NCBI GenBank assembly: GCA_947304115.1
Contig: CAMZAE010000001.1
Coordinates: 62,001 to 126,000, forward strand
From: an uncultured Prevotellaceae bacterium
Lineage (GTDB): Bacteria > Bacteroidota > Bacteroidia > Bacteroidales > Bacteroidaceae
DNA length: 64,000 nt
Direction of reading: 5' to 3'
In this document: positions 11,241-20,500 of the stretch, one piece after another
Numbering within the stretch: position 1 is the stretch's first letter
How the letters are laid out: each line of letters opens with the position of its first letter
Made by a program: the position numbers and the translations under genes
Notes under the pieces: generated by a model
The model's input: the letters and a program-made list of their open reading frames with translations, nothing else
The model's database searches: none
What the model was told of the DNA's origin: nothing

Positions 11241-11331
11241 AACGCCGCACGTGGAGTTGGCCAACTCCGCGTGCGGCGTTGCTCAACGCAGCACGGTGTG
11301 TTTTCAAACGCCCCACACGGCGTTTGAAAAC
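11241..11331. repeat. 22-nt period repeat array 1 (AACGCC cores)
   Basis: Four units start at 11241, 11263, 11285 and 11307, each an 18-nt core (AACGCCGCACGTGGAGTT and variants, one inverted) plus a 4-nt spacer (GGCC, GCTC, TTCA, TGAA). Units 1 and 2 form an 18-bp hairpin with a GGCC loop and one wobble pair. GTTTTCAAACGCC (11300-11312) pairs perfectly with 11319-11331. The array lies between the sulfotransferase gene and HU and could end transcription. A second array is at 38556-38665. Confidence 0.85.
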
Positions 11332-11412
11332 CATGTATGTATAGTATGAAAAACAGAAGCGTCGATGCCACGAAAAACAACACAAAAATGCTTTTTTTAG
11401 CAAAATAATCAA

Positions 11413-11449
11413 AATAATTATGAATTAAGAATTGCGAATTATGAATTAT
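11413..11449. repeat. AT-rich AATTATGAATT repeat before the HU promoter
   Basis: Imperfect copies of AATTATGAATTAAGAATT run up to the HU -7 box. The same motif recurs at 29597-29631, 42421-42508 and 49095-49130. Confidence 0.6.
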
Positions 11450-11453
11450 TTTG

Positions 11454-11461
11454 TACCTTTG
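11454..11461 (+). promoter_or_regulatory. -7 box of the HU gene
   Basis: TACCTTTG matches TAnnTTTG, 48 bases before the HU start codon. Confidence 0.7.
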
Positions 11462-11509
11462 TGACACTTTTTTGAAATTAACACATAATCACATAAAAAT
11501 CAAACCTAT

Positions 11510-11788
11510 ATGACAAAGATTGAATTAGCAAAAGCTGTCGCCGAGAAAACTGGCATCGACCAGCCCACAGCAATGGCTGCTGTGGAAGGTGTTATCGACA
11601 CACTCAAAGAAACCCTCATCAACAAGGAAAACATTTACATCCGCGGTTGGGGAACATGGACACTCAAGCACCGTGCACAAAAAACAGCACGCAACATCTC
11701 CAAGAATACAACCCTCGTTATCCCCGCTCACGACATTCCTTTCTTCAAACCATGTAAGGAGTTTTTGGAAGCTACCCGAAAAGCATAA
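11510..11788 (+). CDS. HU family DNA-binding protein
   Basis: A 92-residue histone-like protein that bends DNA in the nucleoid. It starts MTKIELAKAVAEKTG, contains the helix pair typical of HU/IHF, and ends in the beta-arm and C-terminal helix. The IRGWGTWTLKHRAQKTARN segment replaces the usual GFGTF-RxRxARxGRNP, so it is a divergent HU as often seen in Bacteroidetes. It has its own promoter and a terminator directly after the stop, so it is probably monocistronic. Confidence 0.9.
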   Translation: MTKIELAKAVAEKTGIDQPTAMAAVEGVIDTLKETLINKENIYIRGWGTWTLKHRAQKTARNISKNTTLVIPAHDIPFFKPCKEFLEATRKA

Positions 11789-11818
11789 ATCCAGGTAACA
11801 CCTCCACTTAGAATAATT

Positions 11819-11851
11819 AAGCCTTCCCTTTCAGGAAGGCTTTTTCATTTT
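11819..11851 (+). terminator. Rho-independent terminator of HU
   Basis: Stem AAGCCTTCC / GGAAGGCTT with loop CTTTCA, followed by TTTTTCATTTT, about 30 bases after the HU stop. Confidence 0.85.
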
Positions 11852-11918
11852 CAAAACAAAATAGTCCAAGATTTGCGAGTTTTCCGAGGATATGAGCGGT
11901 TTTAATGTAAAAAATCAT

Positions 11919-11926
11919 TATCTTTG
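11919..11926 (+). promoter_or_regulatory. -7 box of the GH92 gene
   Basis: TATCTTTG, 20 bases before the chosen ATG at 11946. Its position argues against the longer frame that opens at 11892. Confidence 0.7.
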
Positions 11927-11945
11927 CATTGAAAAAGTATCTGCC

Positions 11946-13973
11946 ATGAAAATTAAATCTGTCCTTCCCGTCGCTTTCTCCTTGCTTTTCTGCATAAATG
12001 TCACTGCTCAGCAGAAGTCACCGCTCGACAAAGTCAATCTCTATATCGGCACTGCCAACGACTATGGGCAGATGACGCCTGGAGCAACTGTGCCCTACAG
12101 CCAGATTCAAGTTTGCCCCGACAGCAAGCCCCGCCAGCACCCTGGTTACGATTACGAAGAACCCACCATTTCAGGCTTCAGCATCAACCGCCTTTCCGGT
12201 GTCGGCGGCAGTGGTTGCGGCGGAAATGTCTCACTGATGCCTGATGCGACAGGCAATGATGTCCGATTACTGAAACATACCGAACAGGCTTGCCCAGGCT
12301 ATTACAGCGTCCAGTTGAGTAACGGCGTGTGGTTCACAGCAACTGCCGACCGACGAATGGCTGTGGAACGCTTTTCTTTCCCCGATGCTTCTAAAGCTGT
12401 CCTGCTGCTCAATCCACGCTCTGCCTTCGACAAGCTCTTTGCAGCTAACTTTGAGCAGAAGTCACCTTCGATGGGACAAGGCTTTGCAGAGTGCGCCAAC
12501 ACCTGTGGACGCGGCCACTACCTCCTGCATTATCGTCTATATACAAGCACACCTTTCGTGCTCGACACAATTGCCGACGGTCGCAAACGCCTCACTTTCC
12601 CCGAACTATCTGCAAAATATGTAGAGGTTCGCATCGTAGTTTCTACTGGCCTTGCCGACGAATTGGACAAGATGTCAGAACAAGCGGTATGGCGAACAGA
12701 CTTCCAGACAATGATGGGAAGGGCAAAGCGTCAATGGGAACATCTGCTTTCGACAGTCGAAGTGGAAGGCGGCACAGAAGACCTGCAGACCATCTTCTAT
12801 ACCTCTTTATATAGGACATTCCACAGTCCGTTCCAAGTCACCGACGGCACGATGACGCATTACCTTGGCACCGACGGCAAGACGCATGAAGCAAAGGACT
12901 GGACATACTACAGTTCCTGGTCGCTTTGGGACACCTATCGCACGAAGTTCCCGCTCATTACTTTGCTTGATGAAAGGCACTCCTCCGACATCATGCAATC
13001 GCTCTCTCTGCTTTACCAGACAGGCAAGAAGGACTGGAGCACGAACTATGAATGTGTGCCGACAGTTCGGACAGAACATGCCATCGCAACGCTTCTCGAT
13101 GCTTACCGTCAGGGCATCAGCATCCCGTCGCTTCGAGATGCCTATTCTGGTATGGTGAAGGAGGTGAAGCGGCTCAGCCTGAAAAGTCCCGACCAATGCC
13201 TTGAGGCAAGCGGTGACTTCTGGGCTTTGGGACAGCTTGCAGAAGAACTTGACCTCAAAGAAGATGCCGCTCTTTGGACAAGACGAGGCGAGGAAATCTT
13301 CGACAGCATCTGGCCGAAGGAGTTCCAGAACATTGACGAAACCTACACCAGAATGAGAGGCAACGGCCTTTACCAGGGCACGCGCTGGCAGTATCGCTGG
13401 GGGGCGCCGATGTTCCTGCCGCGAATGATTGAATTCGTCGGCAAGGAAAAGCTTGCAGAACAGTTGCAGAGATTCTTCAAAGAAGAGCTTTACAATCAAG
13501 GCAACGAGCCGGACATCCATGTGCCTTTCCTCTTTGGACGTCTCGGAATGCCAAAGCTGACTGGTGGCATCGTCCGCAGTCTCGCCACAGAAAGCATCAC
13601 CCACCGCTATGGCGGCAACGACGCCTACCCCACTCCCTTCGTTGGTTGTGCCTTTGTGAACCAGCCTCGTGGCTATTGCCCCGAAATGGACGAGGACGAC
13701 GGTGCCATGAGTGCCTGGTACGTTTATGCCTGCATCGGCATGTACCCGCTTGTCGTTGGCGAAGCTGTCTATGAACTCTTCCCGCCCCTTTTCGACAGGG
13801 TGACGCTGCACCTCGGTGGCGACCGTCAGACGACCGTCGTTGTACGTACAGAAGGCCGCATCTCCGAAAAACAGCAAGTGAAGCGTGTCACTTGGAATGG
13901 CAAGCAGTTGTCCCACTTCCAAATTTCCGTCAAAGAACTCAAGAATGGCGGCGAACTGAAGTTTATCTTTTAA
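11946..13973 (+). CDS. Glycoside hydrolase family 92 alpha-mannosidase, secreted
   Basis: GH92 enzymes are Ca2+-dependent exo-acting alpha-mannosidases. The ATG at 11946 gives a signal peptide (MKIKSVLPVAFSLLFCINVTAQ) and places the -7 box just upstream. The 675-residue product has the N-terminal DKVNLYIGTANDYGQ and GFSINRLSGVGGSGCGGN segments, YSSWSLWDTYRTKFPL in the middle, GNEPDIHVPFLF near residue 520 and DEDDGAMSAWYVYACIGMYP near residue 580, which hold the expected catalytic region. It is somewhat shorter than many members (about 740 residues). Periplasmic or surface location is inferred from the signal peptide. No SusC/SusD pair is adjacent. Confidence 0.92.
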   Translation: MKIKSVLPVAFSLLFCINVTAQQKSPLDKVNLYIGTANDYGQMTPGATVPYSQIQVCPDSKPRQHPGYDYEEPTISGFSINRLSGVGGSGCGGNVSLMPDATGNDVRLLKHTEQACPGYYSVQLSNGVWFTATADRRMAVERFSFPDASKAVLLLNPRSAFDKLFAANFEQKSPSMGQGFAECANTCGRGHYLLHYRLYTSTPFVLDTIADGRKRLTFPELSAKYVEVRIVVSTGLADELDKMSEQAVWRTDFQTMMGRAKRQWEHLLSTVEVEGGTEDLQTIFYTSLYRTFHSPFQVTDGTMTHYLGTDGKTHEAKDWTYYSSWSLWDTYRTKFPLITLLDERHSSDIMQSLSLLYQTGKKDWSTNYECVPTVRTEHAIATLLDAYRQGISIPSLRDAYSGMVKEVKRLSLKSPDQCLEASGDFWALGQLAEELDLKEDAALWTRRGEEIFDSIWPKEFQNIDETYTRMRGNGLYQGTRWQYRWGAPMFLPRMIEFVGKEKLAEQLQRFFKEELYNQGNEPDIHVPFLFGRLGMPKLTGGIVRSLATESITHRYGGNDAYPTPFVGCAFVNQPRGYCPEMDEDDGAMSAWYVYACIGMYPLVVGEAVYELFPPLFDRVTLHLGGDRQTTVVVRTEGRISEKQQVKRVTWNGKQLSHFQISVKELKNGGELKFIF

Positions 13974-13982
13974 TCTTGAACT

Positions 13983-14513
13983 ATGAAATACTATTTGTTA
14001 TTACCCTTACTGCTTTTTACTTCCTGTGGACAGCAAAAGGCCGAGACACAAGACACGGCTCAGACAGAACAGACAAGCGACGGGATTCACCGTTTGCCAA
14101 ACTATGCCTATACAGACTCGTTGATGCAGGGCAGTCATAAGGTCATCTATTCCATCACAAGCCAAGCTGACGAAAACCTGCCAGAAGTAGTTGACGAAGA
14201 CGGTATAAAGTACAAGGATAACCGATTTAATCTCGTCATCACGAAGGACGGCAAACAATTCTTCTCCCATAGCTTCACTAAGGCAGACTTCAAGTCCCAA
14301 CTTTCAGAAGACTTCCAAAAGTATGGCATCATGGACGGCCTACGCTTCAATCATATCGAAGAAGGCAAACTCTATTTCAACACTTGCGTCAGTTTCCCCG
14401 ACAGCGACATGTCATGCCCATTCATTCTCACGATAGGCCCTGATGGCAGCTTCAATCTTGCTCCTGACACCACTATTGATGACGACTTCCCGCCAGCATC
14501 AGAGCAAAGCTAA
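13983..14513 (+). CDS. Small lipoprotein, DUF4738-like
   Basis: A 176-residue protein with a lipoprotein signal (MKYYLLLPLLLFTSCGQQ), the lipobox cysteine near residue 16, then a low-complexity linker rich in Thr and Gln. The C-terminal domain (residues about 40-165) is mixed alpha/beta with NRFNLVITKDGK and SFPDSDMSCPFILTIGPDG. The pattern fits, from memory, the DUF4738 lipoproteins of Bacteroidetes; function is unknown. It follows the GH92 gene by 9 bases, so the two are probably co-transcribed. It is convergent with tilS, 14 bases away. Confidence 0.7.
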   Translation: MKYYLLLPLLLFTSCGQQKAETQDTAQTEQTSDGIHRLPNYAYTDSLMQGSHKVIYSITSQADENLPEVVDEDGIKYKDNRFNLVITKDGKQFFSHSFTKADFKSQLSEDFQKYGIMDGLRFNHIEEGKLYFNTCVSFPDSDMSCPFILTIGPDGSFNLAPDTTIDDDFPPASEQS

Positions 14514-14527
14514 AAAAGCTAATAATA

Positions 14528-15823
14528 TCAGATTGTCAGCTTGAGAATGCGCGTTGTGGCAGCCGTAACACGATAACGATTGTCACTGCGATGGCCGATG
14601 AGCCAAATGATATCACTACTGCAGGTGGCAACAAAAGTCCGAGCCTTTTGCAGGCGGTTGACTTTGCGGTCTGTAAGATAATCGCTTATTAACTTGCGCC
14701 CTTTCATGCCAAAGGGGACAAACGTATCACCTTCGCGAACAGGACGCACAGCTATGGGAGAAGTCAAGAGGTCAGCATCGAAGTAAGCAATGTTCGGCCC
14801 TGTATCTTCAATACCAAGCACTATCTCCTGCTTTATTTGCGGCACCTGGGACATACTGGTCAAGGGAGCTAAAAGCAATGCTTCACGGTCAAGCAGGACA
14901 ATATGAGTGCTTGAGCGCCAGATTTTGCCCACACAACGATTTCCCACGCCAAGCATATCTTCCTCTTGCGCCTGATTAAAACCTTTCCCTAAAAGCCATT
15001 CATGCAGCAAAGTCCGGGAAGGAAGTGCTTTTACAGGAAAAGACTCCTTCGTAATCCCCAATTCCTCGAAAGCCGCTTCTATACCTTTTATATAATAAGG
15101 TAGGCTTTGACGCGCATTTTCACAAGCGAGGCAAAGATGTCCGATGGCAGAAGGATTTATTTCCTGAAGCAAAGGGATAAGATTAAGACGTACTATATTA
15201 CGCTGTGCGATACGCTCCAAGTTGGTGCTGTCTGTGACAAAGGATTGGCCCTTTTGCTCAAGATACTCAAGAATCTCTTTGCGGCTTAGACACAAGAGAG
15301 GACGGATAATGCGATTTTGCTTCGGCTGCATACCAGCCAAACCGCGCAGACCTGTACCACGCAGGAGATTGAGCAAGAGCGTCTCTGCCTGGTCATCGCG
15401 ATGATGTGCAACGGCAACAAATGAGGCCCCTTGAACCTTCATCTTTTCTCTAAACCAGTCGTAACGGAGGTCACGGGCTGCCATTTCGATGCTGATGCCG
15501 CGCTGTTTTGCCTCTTCTTCCGTTTGGAAGTGACGCACAGACAAGGGCACTCCCTGCTGTTCGCAAAGCGCTTCTACGAACGCTTGGTCACGGTCGGACT
15601 CCTCACCTCGCAGATGGAAGTTACAATGCAAAGCTTGAAGATTGTAGCCCAGGTCCTTCATTATAAGCAACAAGGCCGTTGAATCAGCACCACCACTAAG
15701 GGCAACAAAGAGAGCAGCCCCCTTCTGTCCTTCCCTTAAAGGGGAGGCATCAAGGCTGATCTCGCTTTCGATAAATGTTTTTACCTTGCCAACAACTGCG
15801 GTAGTAAATTCTTCACTCTTCAT
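14528..15823 (-). CDS. tilS: tRNA(Ile)-lysidine synthase
   Basis: TilS modifies C34 of the CAU-anticodon tRNA-Ile to lysidine so that it reads AUA codons. The 431-residue protein has the PP-loop ALSGGADSTALL near residue 42, HCNFHLRGEESDRDQ, and the HHRDDQAETLLLNLLRGTGLRGL helix region, then TilS C-terminal domains. Near residue 27 the segment ASPLREGQKGA is encoded by a short copy of the GC-rich palindromic element (15715-15754), placed just before the PP-loop. It follows recN by 3 bases in the same direction. Confidence 0.96.
   Translation of the reverse strand: MKSEEFTTAVVGKVKTFIESEISLDASPLREGQKGAALFVALSGGADSTALLLIMKDLGYNLQALHCNFHLRGEESDRDQAFVEALCEQQGVPLSVRHFQTEEEAKQRGISIEMAARDLRYDWFREKMKVQGASFVAVAHHRDDQAETLLLNLLRGTGLRGLAGMQPKQNRIIRPLLCLSRKEILEYLEQKGQSFVTDSTNLERIAQRNIVRLNLIPLLQEINPSAIGHLCLACENARQSLPYYIKGIEAAFEELGITKESFPVKALPSRTLLHEWLLGKGFNQAQEEDMLGVGNRCVGKIWRSSTHIVLLDREALLLAPLTSMSQVPQIKQEIVLGIEDTGPNIAYFDADLLTSPIAVRPVREGDTFVPFGMKGRKLISDYLTDRKVNRLQKARTFVATCSSDIIWLIGHRSDNRYRVTAATTRILKLTI
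15715..15754. repeat. Short GC-rich palindromic element in tilS
   Basis: GCCCCCTTCTGTCC and TTCCCTTAAAGGGGAGGC on the plus strand; read in frame on the minus strand as ASPLREGQKGA. Confidence 0.75.
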
Positions 15824-15826
15824 TTT

Positions 15827-17506
15827 TCACTCTTCATTTAAGAGTTGCCTTGCATTCTCTCTTGCCGCTTCGGTAACAATACTTCCACTAAGCATGTGGG
15901 CAAGCTCCGTGATACGCTGCTCCCTTTCGAGCTTTTGGATATGTGTCAAAGTACGTTCACCTTTATCTTCTTTATAGACGAAGTAATGCGCACTGCCCTT
16001 TGCTGCAATCTGTGGCAAATGGGTGATGGCAAGGACTTGTTGTCCCGCGCCGCTACTCATCTGTGCCATAATCTGCGCCATCGAACTTGCGACCTTACCG
16101 CTCACACCTGTATCTATCTCGTCGAAGATGATGGTTGGCAAATGTGTCTGCTTGCTTGTCAGGGCTTTCAAGGCAAGCATCACGCGTGACATCTCGCCAC
16201 CGCTTGCCACATCAGCCAGAGGCCTGGGTTCCATACTTTTGTTGGCCGAGAAGAGGAATGTAGCGATGTCCAATCCCGTAGGTAACAGTTCGGCATGTTT
16301 TTCCATGCTGACACAGAACTTTGCCACAGGCATATCCATTGCCACAAGTGATTCTGCTACAATTTTCTCCACTTGCTTTGCTGCCTTTATGCGACCAATG
16401 GAAAGCTTTTCGGCAAGCTTCTTTGCTTGTTCCGTATCGGCGGCTATCTGCTGTTTCAATGCTTGAATGCTATCCTCTGAATTGACAAAGGAATCGAGTT
16501 GCGAGCGGAGGTCTTCAGCAAGGGCAATTAGCTCTTCTGCAGAGCCGACATGGTGCTTCTGCTCAAGGGCAAAGAGGCCATCCAGACGCTCTGTAACCTG
16601 CTGCAAGCGGGTTGGATTATATTCCACGTCCTCTGCAAGGCTGCCTAAGTCGCTGGCAATGTCGCGCAGTTCGATGACAACGCTGTCCAGACGTTCCTGA
16701 TAATTCTCTATGGCAGGAAAGACTTTAGAAACCTGCTGCATTGTCTGAACAGAGTGGCGCAATGCATCGATGGCTCCTGTTCCACCCTCGCCGTCGCTGC
16801 CATTGAGCAAGGCATCTATTCCAGAAAGGGCAATCCTGATGTCTTCGGCATGGGAAAGTACACTTTGCTGTTGCTTCAGTGTCTCGTCTTCACCTGGTTG
16901 TGGCTTGAACTCATCAAGTTGGTTGAGTTGGAAGCGCAAATAGTCCTCATCACCTTGTCGTTTTTCCAAGCTCTCCTCCGCCTCACGAAGCTGGCGTCGT
17001 GCCTCTACAATGCGGCCATAGCAATCCTGGTATTGGAAGAGCAAATCCGGATGGTTGGCAATGGTATCGACAATGCCAAGCTGGAAGGCAGGATTCTCAA
17101 GAAGCAGGTTGCTGTGCTGCGAATGTATGTCGAGCAGGCGAATGGCAATCTGACGAAGGACAGTGGCAGAGACAGGACTGTCGTTGACAAAGGCACGGCT
17201 CTTGCCATTGGCAGCCACCTCTCTGCGCAAGATGCACTCCATCGGTTCGTAGTCCAGTTCGTTTTCCTCAAAGAGTCTTTGCATATCGTAGCCTTCAATG
17301 TTGAAGATGCCTTCAACGACACACTTGGCGGTGCCTGGCATAATGCTTCCTGAGTCAGCACGCTGCCCCATGAGCAATCCAAGGGCACCAAGAATAATGG
17401 ACTTGCCTGCACCTGTCTCGCCAGTCATAACAGAGAAGCCTGGCTGGAAGTCTATGTCGAGTGTTTCGATAAGAACGTAATTATTGATGGTCAGATGCGT
17501 TAGCAT
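15827..17506 (-). CDS. recN: DNA repair protein RecN
   Basis: RecN is an SMC-like ATPase acting in double-strand break repair. The 559-residue protein begins MLTHLTINNYVLIETLDIDF, has Walker A GETGAGKS near residue 29, a long coiled-coil centre (residues about 160-390), and the C-terminal signature ASGGEMSRVMLALK with Walker B TIIFDEIDTGVSG. Its start overlaps the mfd 3' end by 26 bases, and tilS follows after 3 bases, so mfd-recN-tilS read as one unit. Confidence 0.97.
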   Translation of the reverse strand: MLTHLTINNYVLIETLDIDFQPGFSVMTGETGAGKSIILGALGLLMGQRADSGSIMPGTAKCVVEGIFNIEGYDMQRLFEENELDYEPMECILRREVAANGKSRAFVNDSPVSATVLRQIAIRLLDIHSQHSNLLLENPAFQLGIVDTIANHPDLLFQYQDCYGRIVEARRQLREAEESLEKRQGDEDYLRFQLNQLDEFKPQPGEDETLKQQQSVLSHAEDIRIALSGIDALLNGSDGEGGTGAIDALRHSVQTMQQVSKVFPAIENYQERLDSVVIELRDIASDLGSLAEDVEYNPTRLQQVTERLDGLFALEQKHHVGSAEELIALAEDLRSQLDSFVNSEDSIQALKQQIAADTEQAKKLAEKLSIGRIKAAKQVEKIVAESLVAMDMPVAKFCVSMEKHAELLPTGLDIATFLFSANKSMEPRPLADVASGGEMSRVMLALKALTSKQTHLPTIIFDEIDTGVSGKVASSMAQIMAQMSSGAGQQVLAITHLPQIAAKGSAHYFVYKEDKGERTLTHIQKLEREQRITELAHMLSGSIVTEAARENARQLLNEE

Positions 17507-20500
17507 AACTTATATTGTTTATCTGTTTTAACAGTTCAACCGCTTCTTTGATGTTATTGACCTCGTCTATGAGGAGGCTTATCTTGCCTTTGTCTTGTTT
17601 GAAATGACAACGATAGGCATTGGCCTTTGCAAAGTCAACAACCTGTCCGAAGAGGCGTCCTTCATAGAAAGGATTGTCATCGTTGGGGCCGAAGAAAAGT
17701 CTTGCATGACCAGACTTCAGGACGATGCGCTCACAGCCAAAGCGCTTACCAAGCCTACGTAGCGTGACAACACGCAACAGGTCCTCTGCTTCTTGTGGAA
17801 GAGGGCCAAAACGGTCGATAAGCCGTTGTTTGAACTGTTCCACGTCTTCGTCTCTTTCCATTCCGTCAAGTTCGCGATAGAGAAGCATACGTTCACTGCT
17901 CGTCGGCACATATTCCTCGCTGAAATACATTGGCAGGTTGCTGTCAAGCTGGCAATCATCCACGACCTCGGTACTCTCTATGTTGTTACCCTCGCGAACC
18001 TCCTCTGCATAAAGTTCGTGGAACTCGTCGTTGCGAAGCTCTGTAACAGCCTGCGAGAGGATCTTCTGATAGGTCTCATAACCGAGGTCGGCAATGAAGC
18101 CGCTTTGCTCTGCACCAAGCAGATTGCCTGCTCCACGAATGTCGAGGTCCTGCATGGCGATGTGTATGCCGCTGCCTAAGTCACTGAAGTTCTCGATAGC
18201 TTGCAGGCGACGACGGGCATCGGTATTAAGCGCAGAGAGCGGCGGGGCAATCAAGTAGCAGAATGCCTTCTTGTTAGAGCGTCCCACGCGGCCTCGCATC
18301 TGATGCAAGTCGGAGAGTCCGAAGTTGTGTGCCCCGTTGATGATGATGGTGTTGGCGTTGGGGATGTCCAGGCCGCTCTCAATGATGGTTGTAGAGATGA
18401 GGACATCATACTCATAGTTCATAAAATCGACCATAATCTGCTCCAACTCCTCAGGTGGCATCTGCCCGTGAGCCACAGCCACTCGGACATCGGGGACATG
18501 CTTGCGGACAAGGTCGGCAAGTTCCAGCAGTTGGCTGATGCGGTTGTTGACAAAGAAGACCTGTCCGCTGCGGCTCATCTCGAACTCAATGGCTTCAGCA
18601 ATGACTGCGGCATTGAATTGGCAAAGCTGTGTCTGAATCGGATAGCGGTTGGGCGGAGGTGTCTGTATGGCACTCAGGTCTCTGGCTCCCATCAGCGAGA
18701 ACTGCAAGGTGCGGGGGATGGGCGTTGCTGTCAATGTCAGGGTATCGACATTGGTTTTTAGCTGGCGTAGCTTCTCTTTGGTCGAGACACCGAACTTCTG
18801 CTCCTCGTCGATGATGAGAAGTCCCAAATCCTTGAACTTGACATTTTTGCCGATAAGCTTGTGCGTGCCGATGATGATGTTGACGGAGCCGTTCTTCAGC
18901 CCTTCGAGTATCTCTTTTGTCTGCCCAGGCGTGCGTGCTCTGGTCAGGTATTCTATCTTGACAGGGAAGTCTTTGAGGCGACTTGTGAAGGTATGGAAGT
19001 GCTGATAGGCCAGCACTGTGGTCGGCACAAGCACCGCTACCTGCTTGTTATCAACGCAGGCCTTGAACGCCGCCCTGACAGCCACCTCCGTCTTGCCGAA
19101 GCCGACATCGCCGCAGACAAGGCGGTCCATCGGGCGCTGCCGCTCCATATCGGCCTTGACATCCTGAGTGGCCTTGAGTTGGTCGGGCGTATCCTCATAA
19201 AGGAAGCTTGCCTCAAGTTCGTGCTGCATGAAACTGTCGTGACTGAAGGCAAAGCCTTTCTCTTCGCAACGACGACTATAAAGCAGAATGAGGTCGCGGG
19301 CGATGTCCTTTATCTTCTTCTTTGTGCGCTCCTTCATCCGTTCCCATGCACCAGTTCCAAGATGGCTGATGCGTGGTGGCTCGCCCTCTTTGCCCTTATA
19401 CTTCGACACTTTATGCAAAGAGTGAATAGACACATAGACGGTGTCATCACCAGAATAGATTATCTTGATAACCTCCTGTATCTGGCTGCCGTTTTGCATC
19501 CGTACCAAGCCGCCGAATCGACCGACACCATAGTCGATATGCACCACATAGTCGCCCACCTCGAACTGCTGCAACTCTTTAAGCGTCAAAGCCACTTTGC
19601 CGCCTGTGGCACGCTCGCTGCGAAGGCTGTACTTGTGGTAGCGGTCGAAGATCTGATGGTCGGTGAAGATGGCGACGTGCAGGTCATCGTCAATAAAGCC
19701 AGCATGAAGAGCCTGGTCCACAGGCGTGAACTGGATGCCTGTCTCCTTGTCGTGGAAGATGCTCTCCAAGCGGTCTGTCTGCTTCTGACTGTCGGCAAGG
19801 ATGTAGAGGTCTGTGTCATCGTTCTGCAACTTCTTGAAAGCATCAATGAGCAGGTCGAAGTTCTTGTGGAAGACAGGCTGGGGATGAGTGTTAAACTGGA
19901 TTAAGGAATAAGGATTAGGGATTAAGGATGATGCCTTCAGTTCGATGCGGCGGAAGTCGAGAATCTGCTTCTTGAACGCCTCTGGGTTGACGAGAAGGGC
20001 AGAACTCTCTAATCTTTCATCCCTAATCTCTAATCCCTCTGTGACAGCCGACTGGCTGAAGCCTTCATTATAAGTCTGCTCTACCATGTCGCAAAGGAAC
20101 GCGAGGTCCTTCACCACGAGCACAGCATCCTCTGGCAAGAACTTCAGGAAACTCTCGCGCAGGGAATTGTCGGATTGTAAATTGTCAAATTGTCCAATCA
20201 AGGAGATGCTTTGTTGACGGTCGCGGCTGAGTTGGCTATGCACCTCGAAGGTACGGATGCTATCTACCTCGTCGCCGAAGAAATCAATGCGGTAAGGCAG
20301 TTCATGGGAGAAGGAATAGACATCAATGATGCTGCCACGGACAGCAAACTGCCCAGGCTCATAGACATAGTCGGTGCGTTGGAAGCCGAAGCTGAGCAAC
20401 GTCTCCTGCACGAACATGATGTCCACACGCTCTCCAACCATTAGGCTCAAGGTCTGTTCACTGAGCTTTTGCTTCGTTACGACCAATTCTGTAAGGGCCT

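Noticed and set aside
11241-11331. CRISPR array
   Set aside because: The 22-nt step has 4-nt spacers, variable cores and no cas genes; it does not fit repeat-spacer sizes.
12807-13922. A 371-codon frame opposite the GH92 gene
   Set aside because: Antisense shadow; the plus-strand frame has a signal peptide and family motifs.
18861-19904. A 347-codon frame opposite mfd
   Set aside because: Antisense shadow without motifs.
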